Shown: positions 9,180 through 19,228, counted from the first letter of the stretch. The stretch is DNA of 64,000 bases from Stutzerimonas frequens (GCF_024448335.1 NZ_JAMOHM010000013.1:1-64000); one strand, 5' to 3'. Numbers and translations: made by a program. Notes: generated from the letters alone by a model not told the origin.

Positions 9180-11636
9180 TTAGCTGCTGAGCAGTTCCAG
9201 TACACGAGCGGCGAGGATCTCTATCGCGAACGGCTTGGTCAGTACCTGCATGCCCTCTCCAAGCGAGCTGTTGCCCAGGGCTGCGCTTTCCGCATAGCCG
9301 GTGATGAACAGCGTCTTGAGACCTGGCCGGACCTGCCTTCCAGCGTCGGCCATCTGCCGCCCGTTCATTCCGCCCGGCAACCCGACATCGGTGATCAGCA
9401 GATCGATCGCAACATCCGACTGCAGCAGCTTCAGCCCAGCAAGGCTGTCCGCCGCCTCGATCAATGTGTAGCCGAGATCGCCAAGCACATCGGTCAGCAG
9501 CAGGCGTACAGTCGGTTCGTCGTCGACGATCAGGATGGTCGCACAGGCTCCGGCCAGGGTCGCGCCGCTGCGGTCCGGGGTAGCGGCAGCGGCGCCTGCC
9601 TGACCGTGATAGCGCGGCAGGTAGATGGTCATCGAGGTGCCTTGGCCCACTTCCGAGCTGACACGTACCTGCCCCCCCGACTGTTTGGCGAAACCGTAGA
9701 TCATCGAAAGCCCGAGCCCCGTGCCTTCACCGATCGGCTTGGTGGTAAAGAACGGATCGAACGCCTTGGCCATCACACCCGGCGTCATTCCCGTGCCGGT
9801 ATCGCTCACCGACAGCGAGAGGTATTGCCCGGCGGGCAGCTCTTGCGCCTGCGCAGCGTCCGGCCCGAGCCAGCGATTGGCCGTCTCGATGGTGATGCGT
9901 CCGCCGTCTGGCATGGCGTCACGCGAGTTGATGCAGAGATTGAGAATGGCGTTCTCCAGCTGGCTGGCATCCACCGACACGGGCCAGAGAAAGGGAGCGC
10001 TGATGGTCTCGACGAGGATGCTCGGGCCCACCGTGCGCTGGATCAGCTCGGTCATGCCATCCACCAGGACACTCACGTCAAGCGGCCGCGGATCCAGAGT
10101 CTGCCGCCGGGAGAACGCCAGCAGCCGGTGGGTCAGCGCCGCGGCACGCTTGGCCGCGCCCTGAGCCGCCAGCATGTACTTGTCGATATCGTTCAGCCGG
10201 CCCTGGGCGATCCGCATGCTCATCAGCTCCAACGCGCCGCTGATGCCGGCCAGCAGGTTGTTGAAGTCATGCGCCAGACCGCCAGTCAGCTGCCCCACCG
10301 CCTCCATCTTCTGCGACTGGCGCAGCTTTTCCTCGGCGTGGATCAACTCGGCCGTCCGTTCGGCGACGCGCTGCTCAAGGGTGTCGTTCAGCGCTCGCAG
10401 TGCTGCAGTGGCACGGTCACGCTCGGCCTCGATGGAGCGTCGGTCCTCGACATCGATGAGCACGCCCGGAAAGCTCAGCGCAGTGCCGTCCGGGCCATGA
10501 TCGACACGGCCATTGGCCTCGATCCAGTAGTAACGACCATCGGCGCGACGTACTCGGTATTGGTGTGCGTAGGCCCCACCGCGGGCAATAGCCTCGTCGA
10601 TTGCGGCGAGCAGCCCCGCTCTGTCTTCCGGATGGACCGTCGTGATGATCTGTTCCAGGCCGAGCCCTTCGCGGCCAAGCCTAGGATCGAGGCCGAAGGC
10701 GCGAGCAAAACCGTCATCGACGGTGAACTGGTCCGTCTGCAGGTCCCAGTTCCAGGTGCCAATGATCGCCCCAGCCGCCAACGCCAGCTGGACGCGCTGG
10801 ACATTCTCGCGTGCCAGCGCTTCGCTGATGCGCAGACGATTCTCGGCATCCCGCCGCTCGGTAACGTCGTTGAAAAGGATGGCGATCCGGCGCTCGCTGG
10901 GATCGCCGACCCGGACTGCCCGCACGTCGAACCAGCGCTCGAACGCTCGCGCGTAGCTTTCGAAGTTGGCCGGCTCACCGGTCTTGGCGACATGGCCATA
11001 GGCTTCGAACCAGAACTGCTCCAGCTCCGGCGCGATCTCGGTGACCCATTTGCCGCGCAGATCGACGCCTGTCTGGCGTTCGAAAGCCGGGTTGACCTCG
11101 ACGAAGCGGTAGTCCACGGGGCGGTCATCGGCGTCGAACTTGACCTGAACGATGGCAAAGGCCGCTTCGATGGTCTGCAGTATCGCGCTGAAACGCTCTT
11201 CGCTCTGGCGCAACGCCGCTTCGGCGGCACGTACGCGGGTCAGATCGAGCATTGCGCCAATCATGCGCACCGCCCGGCCCTGTGCCGTACGAATCACATG
11301 GCCGCGATCGAGGATCTCCGCGTATGTCCCATCCAGGCGCTGAAAACGATACTCGTCGGTCCAGGTCGTGCCACCGCCGTCGATGATCGCGTGGATCGAT
11401 CGCCTGATCCGCTCACGATCCGCCGGGTGGATCTGCTCCAGCCACCATTGGCCGGACGTGTCGACAAACGCCAGCGGATACCCATAGGCCTGTTCCAGCG
11501 CCTCATTCCAGAGCACATGATCCGACTCGAGATCCCAATCCCAGACGGCATCACGGGTGGCCTTGGCTGCCAGGCGATAGCGCATTTCGGAATCATCGGT
11601 GGTGCTGTCATTCAGCTTGGCGCGCAAGCGCACCAC
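9180..11636 (-). CDS. Soluble PAS-PAS-PAS hybrid histidine kinase
   Basis: The protein of about 818 residues has no membrane segment. Order: three PAS/PAC domains (about 20-135, 145-265, 275-395), a short coiled coil, a HisKA domain with His456 in GGLAHDFNNLL, a HATPase domain (N-box NLCINSRDAMPDG, then DTGTGM and GEGTGLGLSM), and a receiver with phospho-acceptor Asp750 in TDVGLPGGMNG. The architecture is that of cytosolic FixL/RetS-like hybrid kinases whose signal is read by PAS domains. The phosphoacceptor partner is not evident nearby. The first usable start is a GTG (11636), with GAGGAG 12 bases upstream; a slightly longer protein with a non-ATG start is possible. Confidence 0.9.
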   Translation of the reverse strand: MVRLRAKLNDSTTDDSEMRYRLAAKATRDAVWDWDLESDHVLWNEALEQAYGYPLAFVDTSGQWWLEQIHPADRERIRRSIHAIIDGGGTTWTDEYRFQRLDGTYAEILDRGHVIRTAQGRAVRMIGAMLDLTRVRAAEAALRQSEERFSAILQTIEAAFAIVQVKFDADDRPVDYRFVEVNPAFERQTGVDLRGKWVTEIAPELEQFWFEAYGHVAKTGEPANFESYARAFERWFDVRAVRVGDPSERRIAILFNDVTERRDAENRLRISEALARENVQRVQLALAAGAIIGTWNWDLQTDQFTVDDGFARAFGLDPRLGREGLGLEQIITTVHPEDRAGLLAAIDEAIARGGAYAHQYRVRRADGRYYWIEANGRVDHGPDGTALSFPGVLIDVEDRRSIEAERDRATAALRALNDTLEQRVAERTAELIHAEEKLRQSQKMEAVGQLTGGLAHDFNNLLAGISGALELMSMRIAQGRLNDIDKYMLAAQGAAKRAAALTHRLLAFSRRQTLDPRPLDVSVLVDGMTELIQRTVGPSILVETISAPFLWPVSVDASQLENAILNLCINSRDAMPDGGRITIETANRWLGPDAAQAQELPAGQYLSLSVSDTGTGMTPGVMAKAFDPFFTTKPIGEGTGLGLSMIYGFAKQSGGQVRVSSEVGQGTSMTIYLPRYHGQAGAAAATPDRSGATLAGACATILIVDDEPTVRLLLTDVLGDLGYTLIEAADSLAGLKLLQSDVAIDLLITDVGLPGGMNGRQMADAGRQVRPGLKTLFITGYAESAALGNSSLGEGMQVLTKPFAIEILAARVLELLSS

Positions 11637-12036
11637 CTCAGCTACGAGCTCCTCGCGGGTAAGATTTTCCAGAAGTGTTCCCCTCGTCGATATCCATGAT
11701 CAAGGGCGAACCGCTACCCATAATGTGGCGGCAATCAAAGCAAAAAAGGCCAGGTTTTGCACATCCGATATCGCCGAAAGCCGCTCATCGACTGGCGCAG
11801 CGCGCGCGAACTTTTCGCCGCAACGGCTGTCATTCAGCTGATGCGCCATACGGAGCGGCGACTGCGCGCTCGATTTCCGCGCCTTGTGTCTCGGGCTCCC
11901 GACTAGGGTCGCCGCCCCGCCGGCTGTGTCCAACGTGCCTGTCGTCCGGTATCGACAGCGCCCCAAAGGGCCAGGTGCAGCCAACCTCAGTGCCCCGCCC
12001 CGGGACTTACTCTTATTTCAATATCGCGAATCCTTC
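11637..12036. promoter_or_regulatory. Divergent intergenic region, kinase versus SH3 protein
   Basis: This 400-base gap must hold the promoters of the minus-strand sensor kinase and the plus-strand SH3 protein. A minus-strand frame ending at 11700 encodes 49 residues from an internal Met with a hydrophobic tail, but it has no ribosome binding site and is not called. No clear promoter boxes or repeats stand out. Confidence 0.35.
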
Positions 12037-12711
12037 ATGCCCATATCTCTTCATCCTTCTGCCCTGCTTTCCCGCCTTACCTCCTCCCGGTCGTGCAAGT
12101 GGATCGGCGCCGGCCTATTCGGCGCCATGCTGGTCGCCGGGCCGGCCCATTCCCAAGAGCCCACCGACAACACACGCTGGGTCAGCGACAGCCTGAACAC
12201 CTATGTACGTAGCGGTCCAACCGATGGCTACCGCATCGTCGGTACGCTGACCTCCGGGCAAAAGGTCGAACTGATCAGCACCCAGGGCGACTACAGCCAG
12301 GTCCGCTCGGAGTCGGGCTCAACCGTCTGGATTCCCAGCAGCGAGTTGCAGGAAGTCCCGGGCCAGGCCGAACGCCTACCGCAGCTCGAGCAACAAGTGG
12401 CTGAGCTGAGCGAAGAGCTCAAGACCATCGATGACAGCTGGCAACTGCGGGTACAGGGCATGCAGGAGACCCTCGATTCGCGCAAGGCGCTGATCGACGA
12501 GCTCGAAGCCCGCCGCGCCGCGCTCGAAGCGTCTCTGACCGAAACCCAGTCCGAACTGCGCGCTACCCAGGCCCGTCTCGGTGACGAGAACAAGCAGATG
12601 CTCATGCAGTACATGATCTATGGCGGCAGCATCGCCGGTGCCGGGTTGCTGGTTGGGCTGATCCTGCCGTCGCTGACCCGCGGCCGCAAACGCAACGACC
12701 GCTGGTTCTGA
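12037..12711 (+). CDS. SH3-domain membrane protein, YgiM/TIGR04211 family
   Basis: The 224-residue protein has a signal peptide (to about residue 40, ending in GPAHSQE), a bacterial SH3 domain (LNTYVRSGPTDGYRIVGTL to VWIPSSELQ), a long coiled coil of about 90 residues rich in Leu, Glu and Gln, and one C-terminal transmembrane helix followed by a basic tail. This matches the YgiM family of periplasmic, membrane-anchored proteins with unknown roles, possibly envelope-related. ATG 12037 was chosen because the signal peptide starts there; its ribosome binding site is weak. Confidence 0.87.
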   Translation: MPISLHPSALLSRLTSSRSCKWIGAGLFGAMLVAGPAHSQEPTDNTRWVSDSLNTYVRSGPTDGYRIVGTLTSGQKVELISTQGDYSQVRSESGSTVWIPSSELQEVPGQAERLPQLEQQVAELSEELKTIDDSWQLRVQGMQETLDSRKALIDELEARRAALEASLTETQSELRATQARLGDENKQMLMQYMIYGGSIAGAGLLVGLILPSLTRGRKRNDRWF

Positions 12712-12716
12712 GCGGG

Positions 12717-13028
12717 TCAGGCCAGGTAAGTGCCAAGCAGGTAGTAGAGGGCAGCCGCGAGCAGCGTGCTGCCTGTTAGCCCAACCCGACCATGCAGGGC
12801 GAGCACCGCGACGGCCATCAATGCCGGCCCGCCTGCGATGGGCGAATGGCTGATCTCGCTATACACGACGTACACGGCGAGGTTGAGGAACACAGCCATT
12901 GGCATCACCTGCCCGACCAGGTGTATCCCTCGTGCGCTCAGCGGGAAGCGGACGAATGCCGGCACGACGCGCACCAGCATGCTGGTGACCGCCAGCGCCG
13001 CAAGGGTGACCAGAGCCGCATCGTTCAT
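12717..13028 (-). CDS. azlD: AzlD small subunit, branched-chain amino acid exporter
   Basis: This is a 103-residue, three-to-four-helix membrane protein of the AzlD family (PF05437-like), with the typical start TLAALAVTSMLVRVVPAF. With AzlC it forms the exporter for leucine, isoleucine, valine and analogues. The ATG at 13028 overlaps the azlC stop (ATGA), showing translational coupling. Confidence 0.93.
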   Translation of the reverse strand: MNDAALVTLAALAVTSMLVRVVPAFVRFPLSARGIHLVGQVMPMAVFLNLAVYVVYSEISHSPIAGGPALMAVAVLALHGRVGLTGSTLLAAALYYLLGTYLA

Positions 13029-13750
13029 CCGCGGCTCCTGCCCAGCAGCCAGGTCGCCAGCAGAACGCCCGCCCCCCAGAAATACACCGGCCCCAGCAGC
13101 AGGATCAATCCGCTCGCTCCAGCAGCAGCAAGCCCAACTCGCATGAGCGTCACCCGCCAATCATCTTGCAACGAGCCGATCCGGTTCTTGAGCTGTGACG
13201 CGGCCAGATACAGCAGCACAGCACTTGCCGGAAACGCGAGGTTCAGATCGTCGCCGAGCCAGCTGTCGGACAGCACCTCGCCGAGCGCAGCGCCAAGTAC
13301 ACCCGCCAGCACCCAGACAAGAAAAATGACCAGGCGAATGCGCAGCACCACGCCGGGCGAATCGTCATCACGCTCGCTGGCATAGGCCTCGTCGCCGAGC
13401 ATATGCGCGCAACAGGCGCGTTTGAATGCGCCGTCCGGCAGGCGATCGACGGTGCTGAGTGCCATGGGCAGATAGCGACTATTGATAGAGGCCGTGACGA
13501 GCAACAGCGTGAGAAAATCCGCGCCATGCTCGCTAAGCGGCAATGCGGCGAACTGGCCACTGCCAGTGAAACCGAGCAGACCGACGAGCAGTATCTCCAG
13601 CATCGACCAATCGGAACGCGCTGCCAGCACGCCGAATAGCATGCTTACCGGCATGACCGACAGCGCGACCGGTAGCGCCCGTCTCAGTGCCGGCAGTCGA
13701 GCCGCAGGCCCGCCCTGAGGCCGGTCGAATGCATCCGCTGCTTCTGTCAT
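13025..13750 (-). CDS. azlC: AzlC large subunit, branched-chain amino acid exporter
   Basis: This is a 241-residue polytopic membrane protein of the AzlC/YgaZ family. The N-terminal GFTGSGQFAAL is a family motif. It is predicted to pair with AzlD to expel branched-chain amino acids. The ATG at 13750 is preceded by GTGGGGATTGCGG. An AraC-type regulator lies 87 bases upstream on the same strand and is the likely controller, which is common for azlCD loci. Confidence 0.93.
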   Translation of the reverse strand: MTEAADAFDRPQGGPAARLPALRRALPVALSVMPVSMLFGVLAARSDWSMLEILLVGLLGFTGSGQFAALPLSEHGADFLTLLLVTASINSRYLPMALSTVDRLPDGAFKRACCAHMLGDEAYASERDDDSPGVVLRIRLVIFLVWVLAGVLGAALGEVLSDSWLGDDLNLAFPASAVLLYLAASQLKNRIGSLQDDWRVTLMRVGLAAAGASGLILLLGPVYFWGAGVLLATWLLGRSRG

Positions 13751-13837
13751 CCGCAATCCCCACTGTTCAGCACCTGTTTCGCCCAGTCTCGGCGCCGCCA
13801 CCCGCTGGCGTCTTGCACGATCGTGCAGCCAAGCGGC

Positions 13838-14638
13838 TCAGGCGCGGCGTATCAGCCGTAGCCAATGCCCAGGCGAAAGGCCGTAGGCCTGCTTGAACTG
13901 ACGGGTCACATGGCTCTGATCGGAGAACCCGGCGATCAGCGCAGCATCGCTGGGCACACTTCCGCCAAGCAGCAGATGGCGCACGCGGTCGAGTCGCCGC
14001 AGCGTCAGATAGCGGTAGGGGCTGGTGCCATACAGCGCGCGGAAATCCCGCGACAGGCTCCAGCGGCCGCGGCCCGACACCCGTTCCAGTTCATCGAGGC
14101 TGATGGGCTGGGTCAGGAGTTCGTGGATGTAATCCCGGGCTCGTTCGGCCGCACGGTAATCCACACTGCGGCGCCGGCCTTTGGCACCGGAGACTGCTGC
14201 CAGGGCCTGAGCAACGTCATATAGCGCATCCTGCTCCTCCAGCCTGTCGAGTGGCCTGTCGAAGCTCTGCAGCAGGCTGCGGACGGCCCGTTGCATGCGC
14301 GGATCGCGGGACACGCCTTCGTTGATGAACGGCAGAGCCTGGCCGCCCAGCGCGCCCTGCAGCAGCGCGGGCTCGATGTAGACGATGCGGTAGCGGAAAC
14401 CGGCCTCGCTGCCGGCCTCGCCGTCATGCAGTTCATCGGGGTGCAACACGATGGTGTCGCCCGGCAGGCTGTAGCGCGAACAGTTGCGGTAATTGAAGCG
14501 ATGTACGCCCGCCAGCGTACAGCCGATGGCATAGGTATCGTGCCGGTGAGGAGCGAACCCATAACCGGCGAAATAGGCTTCCAGCCGCTCAAACCGTCCC
14601 GGTTCGTGCGGGCGCCTGACCCAGTCCTTGTCGCTCAT
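13838..14638 (-). CDS. AraC-family regulator with cupin sensor domain
   Basis: The 266-residue protein has an N-terminal AraC_binding cupin (FAPHRHDTYAIGCTLAG, then PDELHDGEAG) and a C-terminal double helix-turn-helix (ISLDELERVSGRGRWSLSRDF and GFSDQSHVTRQFKQAYG). It sits just upstream of azlCD on the same strand and divergent from the penicillin-binding protein gene. By position it probably controls azlCD in response to an amino acid; this is inference. Confidence 0.88.
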   Translation of the reverse strand: MSDKDWVRRPHEPGRFERLEAYFAGYGFAPHRHDTYAIGCTLAGVHRFNYRNCSRYSLPGDTIVLHPDELHDGEAGSEAGFRYRIVYIEPALLQGALGGQALPFINEGVSRDPRMQRAVRSLLQSFDRPLDRLEEQDALYDVAQALAAVSGAKGRRRSVDYRAAERARDYIHELLTQPISLDELERVSGRGRWSLSRDFRALYGTSPYRYLTLRRLDRVRHLLLGGSVPSDAALIAGFSDQSHVTRQFKQAYGLSPGHWLRLIRRA

Positions 14639-14831
14639 GTGCGTTGCGCCATCGTCCGGTATCCATCGGTCGCGTTGTTGACCGCGCTACGGTAGCGAGC
14701 GATTGCGGCGGCAGGCAATCGCAAGCTGCCCGGGGCGCATTCTTGAGCCGCTCCGTTCGTCAAACCGCCATCGCTTAAGCCCCACGCGCCGACTATGCTT
14801 TGCTCAGACACTGCTAGGAAGCCAGGCACAC

Positions 14832-17800
14832 ATGGGCGCAGTATGGCGGTCCGACAAGACATCCCAGGATGGGCGTTATCAGCGCGCCCCCTCACCGGCC
14901 TCATCCCGTAACTCAGCCAAATCCCGCCGCAAGACAGCACGGCGGCTGGCGCTGGTTGTCGGGGGTTTTCTGCTGGCCGGCGGCGGCTATCTCGGCTGGC
15001 AGGAGCTGGAAAGCTCTCGTTGGCAATCCCATTGGCTAAGTCGCTACGCAGCCGATCTGGATTACAGCGTGCGACCCGGGCCCAGCGCCCGTATCCAGTT
15101 TCCGACGGATGGCCCCTTCGATCGCCGGCTGGGTTACGTCGACCTGCCGCACTTCATCGAGCGCCTGGTGCAGCGCAATTTCCGCATCGAGGAGCAAGCC
15201 CGCTTCTCGCGCGCGCTGCTGGATTACACCAGCCGCGGTTTTTTCCCGCCCTACCCTGAGCAATCCCAGGCCGGACTGACGATCAACGACTGTCGTGGCG
15301 TACCGCTCTATACCAACAGCTATCCGCGCCAGTACTACGAGCGCTTCGAAGACATTCCGCCGCTGGTGGTGATGAGCCTGCTGTTCATCGAGGACCGCGG
15401 GCTGCTGGACGCCAGCCGGCCGAACGCCAACCCGGCGGTGGACTGGCCGCGCTTCACCAAGGCGGCCATCAGCCAGCTGGAAAAACGCCTGGGCCTCGGC
15501 GGCCAGGCGGCGGGCGGCAGCACCCTGGCCACTCAGGTGGAAAAGTACCGGCACTCCCCCGAAGGGCGCACCGGTGACCCGCAAGAAAAGATCCGGCAGA
15601 TGATCTCGGCCAGCATCCGGACCTACCGGGAGGGGCCGCAGACGCTCGCCACCCGCCAGCGCATCGTGCGTGACTACCTCAACAGCGTGCCGCTTTCCGC
15701 CGCGCCGGGGCACGGCGAGGTGCACGGCATCGCCGACGGCCTGCGGCTGTGGTTCGGCGCCGACTTCCGCGAGGTCAACCGCCTGCTCGATCCGCGTGCC
15801 GTCAGCGTGGTCGATCCGCAGGCCCGCGGTCTCGCCCTGCGCCAGGTGCTCTCGCTGCTGATCGCCCAACGCCGGCCGTCGTATTACCTGGGTGCCGGTC
15901 GCGAGGAGATGGCTGATTTGACCGACAGCCACATCCGCCTGCTGGCCAATGGCGGCATCGTCGACCCGGCACTGCGCGATGCGGCACTTGCCCAGCGGGT
16001 GGTGGCCGACAACCCCAGCCGTGAGGAGGCGATTCGTCCTGTCGAGGCGACCAAGGGGATCACCGTTGCGCGCATGCGCCTGGCCGGCCTGCTCAGTCTG
16101 CCGCTGTACGACCTCGACCGGCTGGACCTCACGGCGAGCACGCCGCTGCAGGGCGACCTGCAGCGGCAGATCAGCGAATACCTGGTGCGCCTGGCCGATC
16201 CTGCCTTCGCCGAATCGGTCGGCCTGTTTGGCGATCGCATGCTCTCGCCGGAAAAGACCGCTGATGTGCGCTACAGCTTCACCTTGTTCGAGCGCGGCGA
16301 TGAAGGGTTCCGCGTGCGCGTGCAGACCGACAACACCCACCAGCCGTTCGACATCAACGAAGGCAGCAAGCTGGAGCTGGGCTCGACCGCCAAGCTGCGG
16401 GTACTGACTACCTACCTGGAAGTCATCGCCGAGCTGCACCAGCGCTATTCCGAGCTCAGCCCGAGCGAACTGCGCAAGATCGATGCGCGTGCCAATCTCA
16501 GTCGCTGGGCCATCGACTACCTGGCAACCAACAGTGATCGCAGCCTGGACCGCATGCTCGATGCAGCGCTGGAGCGCCGCTACTCGGCGAGCCCGGCCGA
16601 GCGCTTCTTCACCGGCGCCGGCATGCACCGTTTCGGCAACTTCCGCCGCGAGGACGACGGCCGTATTCCCACGGTGCGCGAATCGCTGCGAGAGTCGATC
16701 AATCTGCCGTTCGTGCGCCTGATGCGCGATCTAGTCAGCTACAGCACTTACGAGACCATCAACAGCGCCGAGCTGCTGAAAGACGACAAGGACCCGCGCC
16801 GCCAGGAATACCTGACCCGTTTCGCCGACCGCGAGGGCTCGGTGTTCCTGCAGCGCTTCTGGAAGAAGTACCGCAACAAGAGCACCAACGAGCGGATCGA
16901 AACCTTCCTTCAGGGCATGCGCCCGACGCCCGTACGCCTGGCCGCCGTGCATCGCTACCTGATGCCGGACGCCGAGCGCGAAGTATTCGATCACTTCCTC
17001 AAGCAGCACCTGCCGGATGCCGATCTCAGCGACAAGAAGCTGGATGAGCTCTACACGCGCTATGGCCCAGGCGCCTACAGCCTGCCCGATCAGGCCTATA
17101 TCGCCCGCACCCACCCGCTCGACCTGTGGCTGCTCGGCTACCTGATCGCCAACCCGCAGGCGACGCTGTCCGACGTGGTCACCAACAGCCGCGCCGAACG
17201 CCAGGAAGTCTACGGCTGGCTGTTCCGCAGCCGACACAAGAGCGCACGCGATAGCCGCATCCGCATCATGCTGGAAGTGGAAGCCTTCACCGATATCCAT
17301 CGCCGCTGGCAGCGCCTGGGCTATCCGTTCGACAACCTGGTGCCATCGCTGGCCACCGCGCTTGGCAGCTCCGGAGACCGGCCGGCAGCGCTGGCCGAGC
17401 TGATGGGCATCATCCTCAACGACGGCGTCCGCCTGCCCAGCGTGCGTATCGACAACCTGCACTTCGCGCAGGGCACGCCCTACGAGACACGCCTGGGGTT
17501 CGTCGCCGGCAACGGTCAGCGGGTGATGCCGGTGGAAGTGGCGCGCGCGCTGCAGGACGCACTGGCCAATGTGGTCGAAGGCGGAACGGCGAGGCGTCTG
17601 CAAGGCACCTTCGTCACCGACGATGGCACTCCCCTGCGCCTCGGCGGGAAGACCGGCACCGGCGACAACCGCATCCAGAGCGTCGGCGCCGGCGGACGGC
17701 TGATCAGCTCGCTGGCGCTGAACCGCACCGCGACCTTCGTGTTCTACCTGGGGCCACGTCACTTCGGCACGCTGACAGCCTACGTGCCGGGGCGCGCCGC

Positions 17801-17951
17801 CGACAGTTTCCGCTTTACCTCGGCGTTGCCGGTACAGACGCTCAAGGGCATGGCGCCGATCCTGCAGCCGTACCTGCAAGGCGCGAACAGCCTGTGCCAG
17901 CCCGAGCATCTGCCGGCGCTGACCAGCGGCATGCTTTCAGCCGAGCACTGA
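14832..17951 (+). CDS. Bifunctional transglycosylase/transpeptidase (class A PBP-like)
   Basis: This is a 1,039-residue protein with a cytoplasmic tail, one membrane anchor (residues 37-57), a GT51 glycan-polymerase domain (catalytic Glu187 in FIEDRG; GGSTLATQV where most have GGSTITQQ) and a transpeptidase domain. The transpeptidase triad is Ser518 in GSTAK, Ser622 in SIN, and Lys940 in KTGTG. The distance from SxN to KTG is about 318 residues, far more than in PBP1a/1b, so there is a large insertion. Class A PBPs build peptidoglycan in the periplasm. AGGAAG upstream supports ATG 14832 over an in-frame codon at 14703. Confidence 0.9.
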   Translation: MGAVWRSDKTSQDGRYQRAPSPASSRNSAKSRRKTARRLALVVGGFLLAGGGYLGWQELESSRWQSHWLSRYAADLDYSVRPGPSARIQFPTDGPFDRRLGYVDLPHFIERLVQRNFRIEEQARFSRALLDYTSRGFFPPYPEQSQAGLTINDCRGVPLYTNSYPRQYYERFEDIPPLVVMSLLFIEDRGLLDASRPNANPAVDWPRFTKAAISQLEKRLGLGGQAAGGSTLATQVEKYRHSPEGRTGDPQEKIRQMISASIRTYREGPQTLATRQRIVRDYLNSVPLSAAPGHGEVHGIADGLRLWFGADFREVNRLLDPRAVSVVDPQARGLALRQVLSLLIAQRRPSYYLGAGREEMADLTDSHIRLLANGGIVDPALRDAALAQRVVADNPSREEAIRPVEATKGITVARMRLAGLLSLPLYDLDRLDLTASTPLQGDLQRQISEYLVRLADPAFAESVGLFGDRMLSPEKTADVRYSFTLFERGDEGFRVRVQTDNTHQPFDINEGSKLELGSTAKLRVLTTYLEVIAELHQRYSELSPSELRKIDARANLSRWAIDYLATNSDRSLDRMLDAALERRYSASPAERFFTGAGMHRFGNFRREDDGRIPTVRESLRESINLPFVRLMRDLVSYSTYETINSAELLKDDKDPRRQEYLTRFADREGSVFLQRFWKKYRNKSTNERIETFLQGMRPTPVRLAAVHRYLMPDAEREVFDHFLKQHLPDADLSDKKLDELYTRYGPGAYSLPDQAYIARTHPLDLWLLGYLIANPQATLSDVVTNSRAERQEVYGWLFRSRHKSARDSRIRIMLEVEAFTDIHRRWQRLGYPFDNLVPSLATALGSSGDRPAALAELMGIILNDGVRLPSVRIDNLHFAQGTPYETRLGFVAGNGQRVMPVEVARALQDALANVVEGGTARRLQGTFVTDDGTPLRLGGKTGTGDNRIQSVGAGGRLISSLALNRTATFVFYLGPRHFGTLTAYVPGRAADSFRFTSALPVQTLKGMAPILQPYLQGANSLCQPEHLPALTSGMLSAEH

Positions 17952-18130
17952 CGCACAGGGGAACGCCGGCGACCAGCTCAGCCCTCGGCAGCTCGTAGCG
18001 CGCCGATGCACATGCAAACCCGCGCTCGTCCGCACGCTTCGCCTGTCAGCCTGTCGAACGCCATGGCGCTTGCACTCCCATAGGAGTGCAAAGCCGGTTC
18101 GCCGAACTGATCGATCACCAAGAGAACGCC

Positions 18131-19228
18131 ATGCTCGAAGGAATCTTGCTGGCCAGTACAGGCCTCCTGGCACTCGTCACGCTGCTGCCGCTCTGTCGGT
18201 ACCGCGTCTGGTGGATACGGGTCTGGGAGTTTCCACGTCTGCAACTGGGCGCCCTACTGGCGCTGCTGCTGCTCGCGCAGGTGCTGTGGCTGGACTATGG
18301 CCAACCCTGGCATGGCCTGATGACGGCCGTGACCGTAGCCTGCCTGATCTACCAGCTGGCCTGGGTCGTACCCTACACACGCCCCTGGCGCAACGAGGTG
18401 CGCCGGGCCAAGGCGGACGCCACAGGGCCGCGCATTCGGGTGATGTCATCCAATGTGCTGGGGCCGAACCGGCAGTCTGATCGGCTGCTGGCACTGGTTC
18501 GCGAGTATCGCCCCGACGTGCTGGTGACCCTTGAGTCGGACCAGTGGTGGGAAACGCAGCTGGAGCAGCTGGCCGAGGAGTATCCGCACAGCATCCGCTG
18601 TCCGCTGGACAACCTCTACGGCATGCATGTCTTTTCACGTTTACCGCTGGAAGAGCCGGAACTGTGCTTTCTGGTGGAAGACGACGTCCCCTCCATGCAT
18701 GCTCGGGTTCGTGTCAGCGACAACCTCGCGGTGCGCATGCATTTTCTGCATCCGGCACCGCCCAGCCCCACCGAGAACGACGAATCCACCGAGCGCGACG
18801 TGGAACTGCTGGTGGTGGCCAGAAGCATCCAGCACAGCGATGATCCGATCATCGTGACCGGCGACCTCAACGATGTGGCCTGGTCGCCGACCACCCGGCT
18901 GTTCCGCAAGATCAGCGGGCTGCTGGACCCACGCGTGGGCCGCGGCATGTACAACACCTTCCATGCCCATCACTGGTTCCTGCGCTGGCCGCTGGACCAC
19001 TTCTTTCACAGTGCGCACTTCCGTTTCGTCCGTCTGCTGCGCCTGCCGGACATCGGCTCCGATCATTTCCCGGTGTTCATCGAGCTGCAGTACGACCCGA
19101 AGCGCACTGAAGAGCAGCAAGGGCTAGAGGCTGATCGTGATGACCAGCGGCAGGCCGCCGAGACCATAGCCGAAGAACCGGCAACATCGCAGGATGTGCC
19201 ACAACCCGAGGCCGGGCCACGCCGCTGA
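18131..19228 (+). CDS. Membrane-anchored endonuclease/exonuclease/phosphatase protein
   Basis: The 365-residue protein has three N-terminal hydrophobic helices (about residues 5-95) and an EEP-fold domain: RVMSSNVL (the metal-binding Asn), LESDQ, VTGDLNDVAWSP, and a closing GSDHFPV. These are the usual catalytic Asn, Asp and His positions of the DNase I-like superfamily. The C-terminal 40 residues are acidic and Gln-rich and probably disordered. ATG 18131 follows AAGAGAA. It is 70 bases upstream of glgP. The substrate is unknown; it could be nuclease or phosphodiesterase. Confidence 0.85.
   Translation: MLEGILLASTGLLALVTLLPLCRYRVWWIRVWEFPRLQLGALLALLLLAQVLWLDYGQPWHGLMTAVTVACLIYQLAWVVPYTRPWRNEVRRAKADATGPRIRVMSSNVLGPNRQSDRLLALVREYRPDVLVTLESDQWWETQLEQLAEEYPHSIRCPLDNLYGMHVFSRLPLEEPELCFLVEDDVPSMHARVRVSDNLAVRMHFLHPAPPSPTENDESTERDVELLVVARSIQHSDDPIIVTGDLNDVAWSPTTRLFRKISGLLDPRVGRGMYNTFHAHHWFLRWPLDHFFHSAHFRFVRLLRLPDIGSDHFPVFIELQYDPKRTEEQQGLEADRDDQRQAAETIAEEPATSQDVPQPEAGPRR

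Noticed and set aside
9039..11699. An 886-codon plus-strand open frame
   Set aside because: It is the antisense of the sensor kinase and has no domain; GC-rich codon bias creates it.
11700..11984. A 94-residue minus-strand open frame in the divergent gap
   Set aside because: No ribosome site; only a hydrophobic tail is suggestive.
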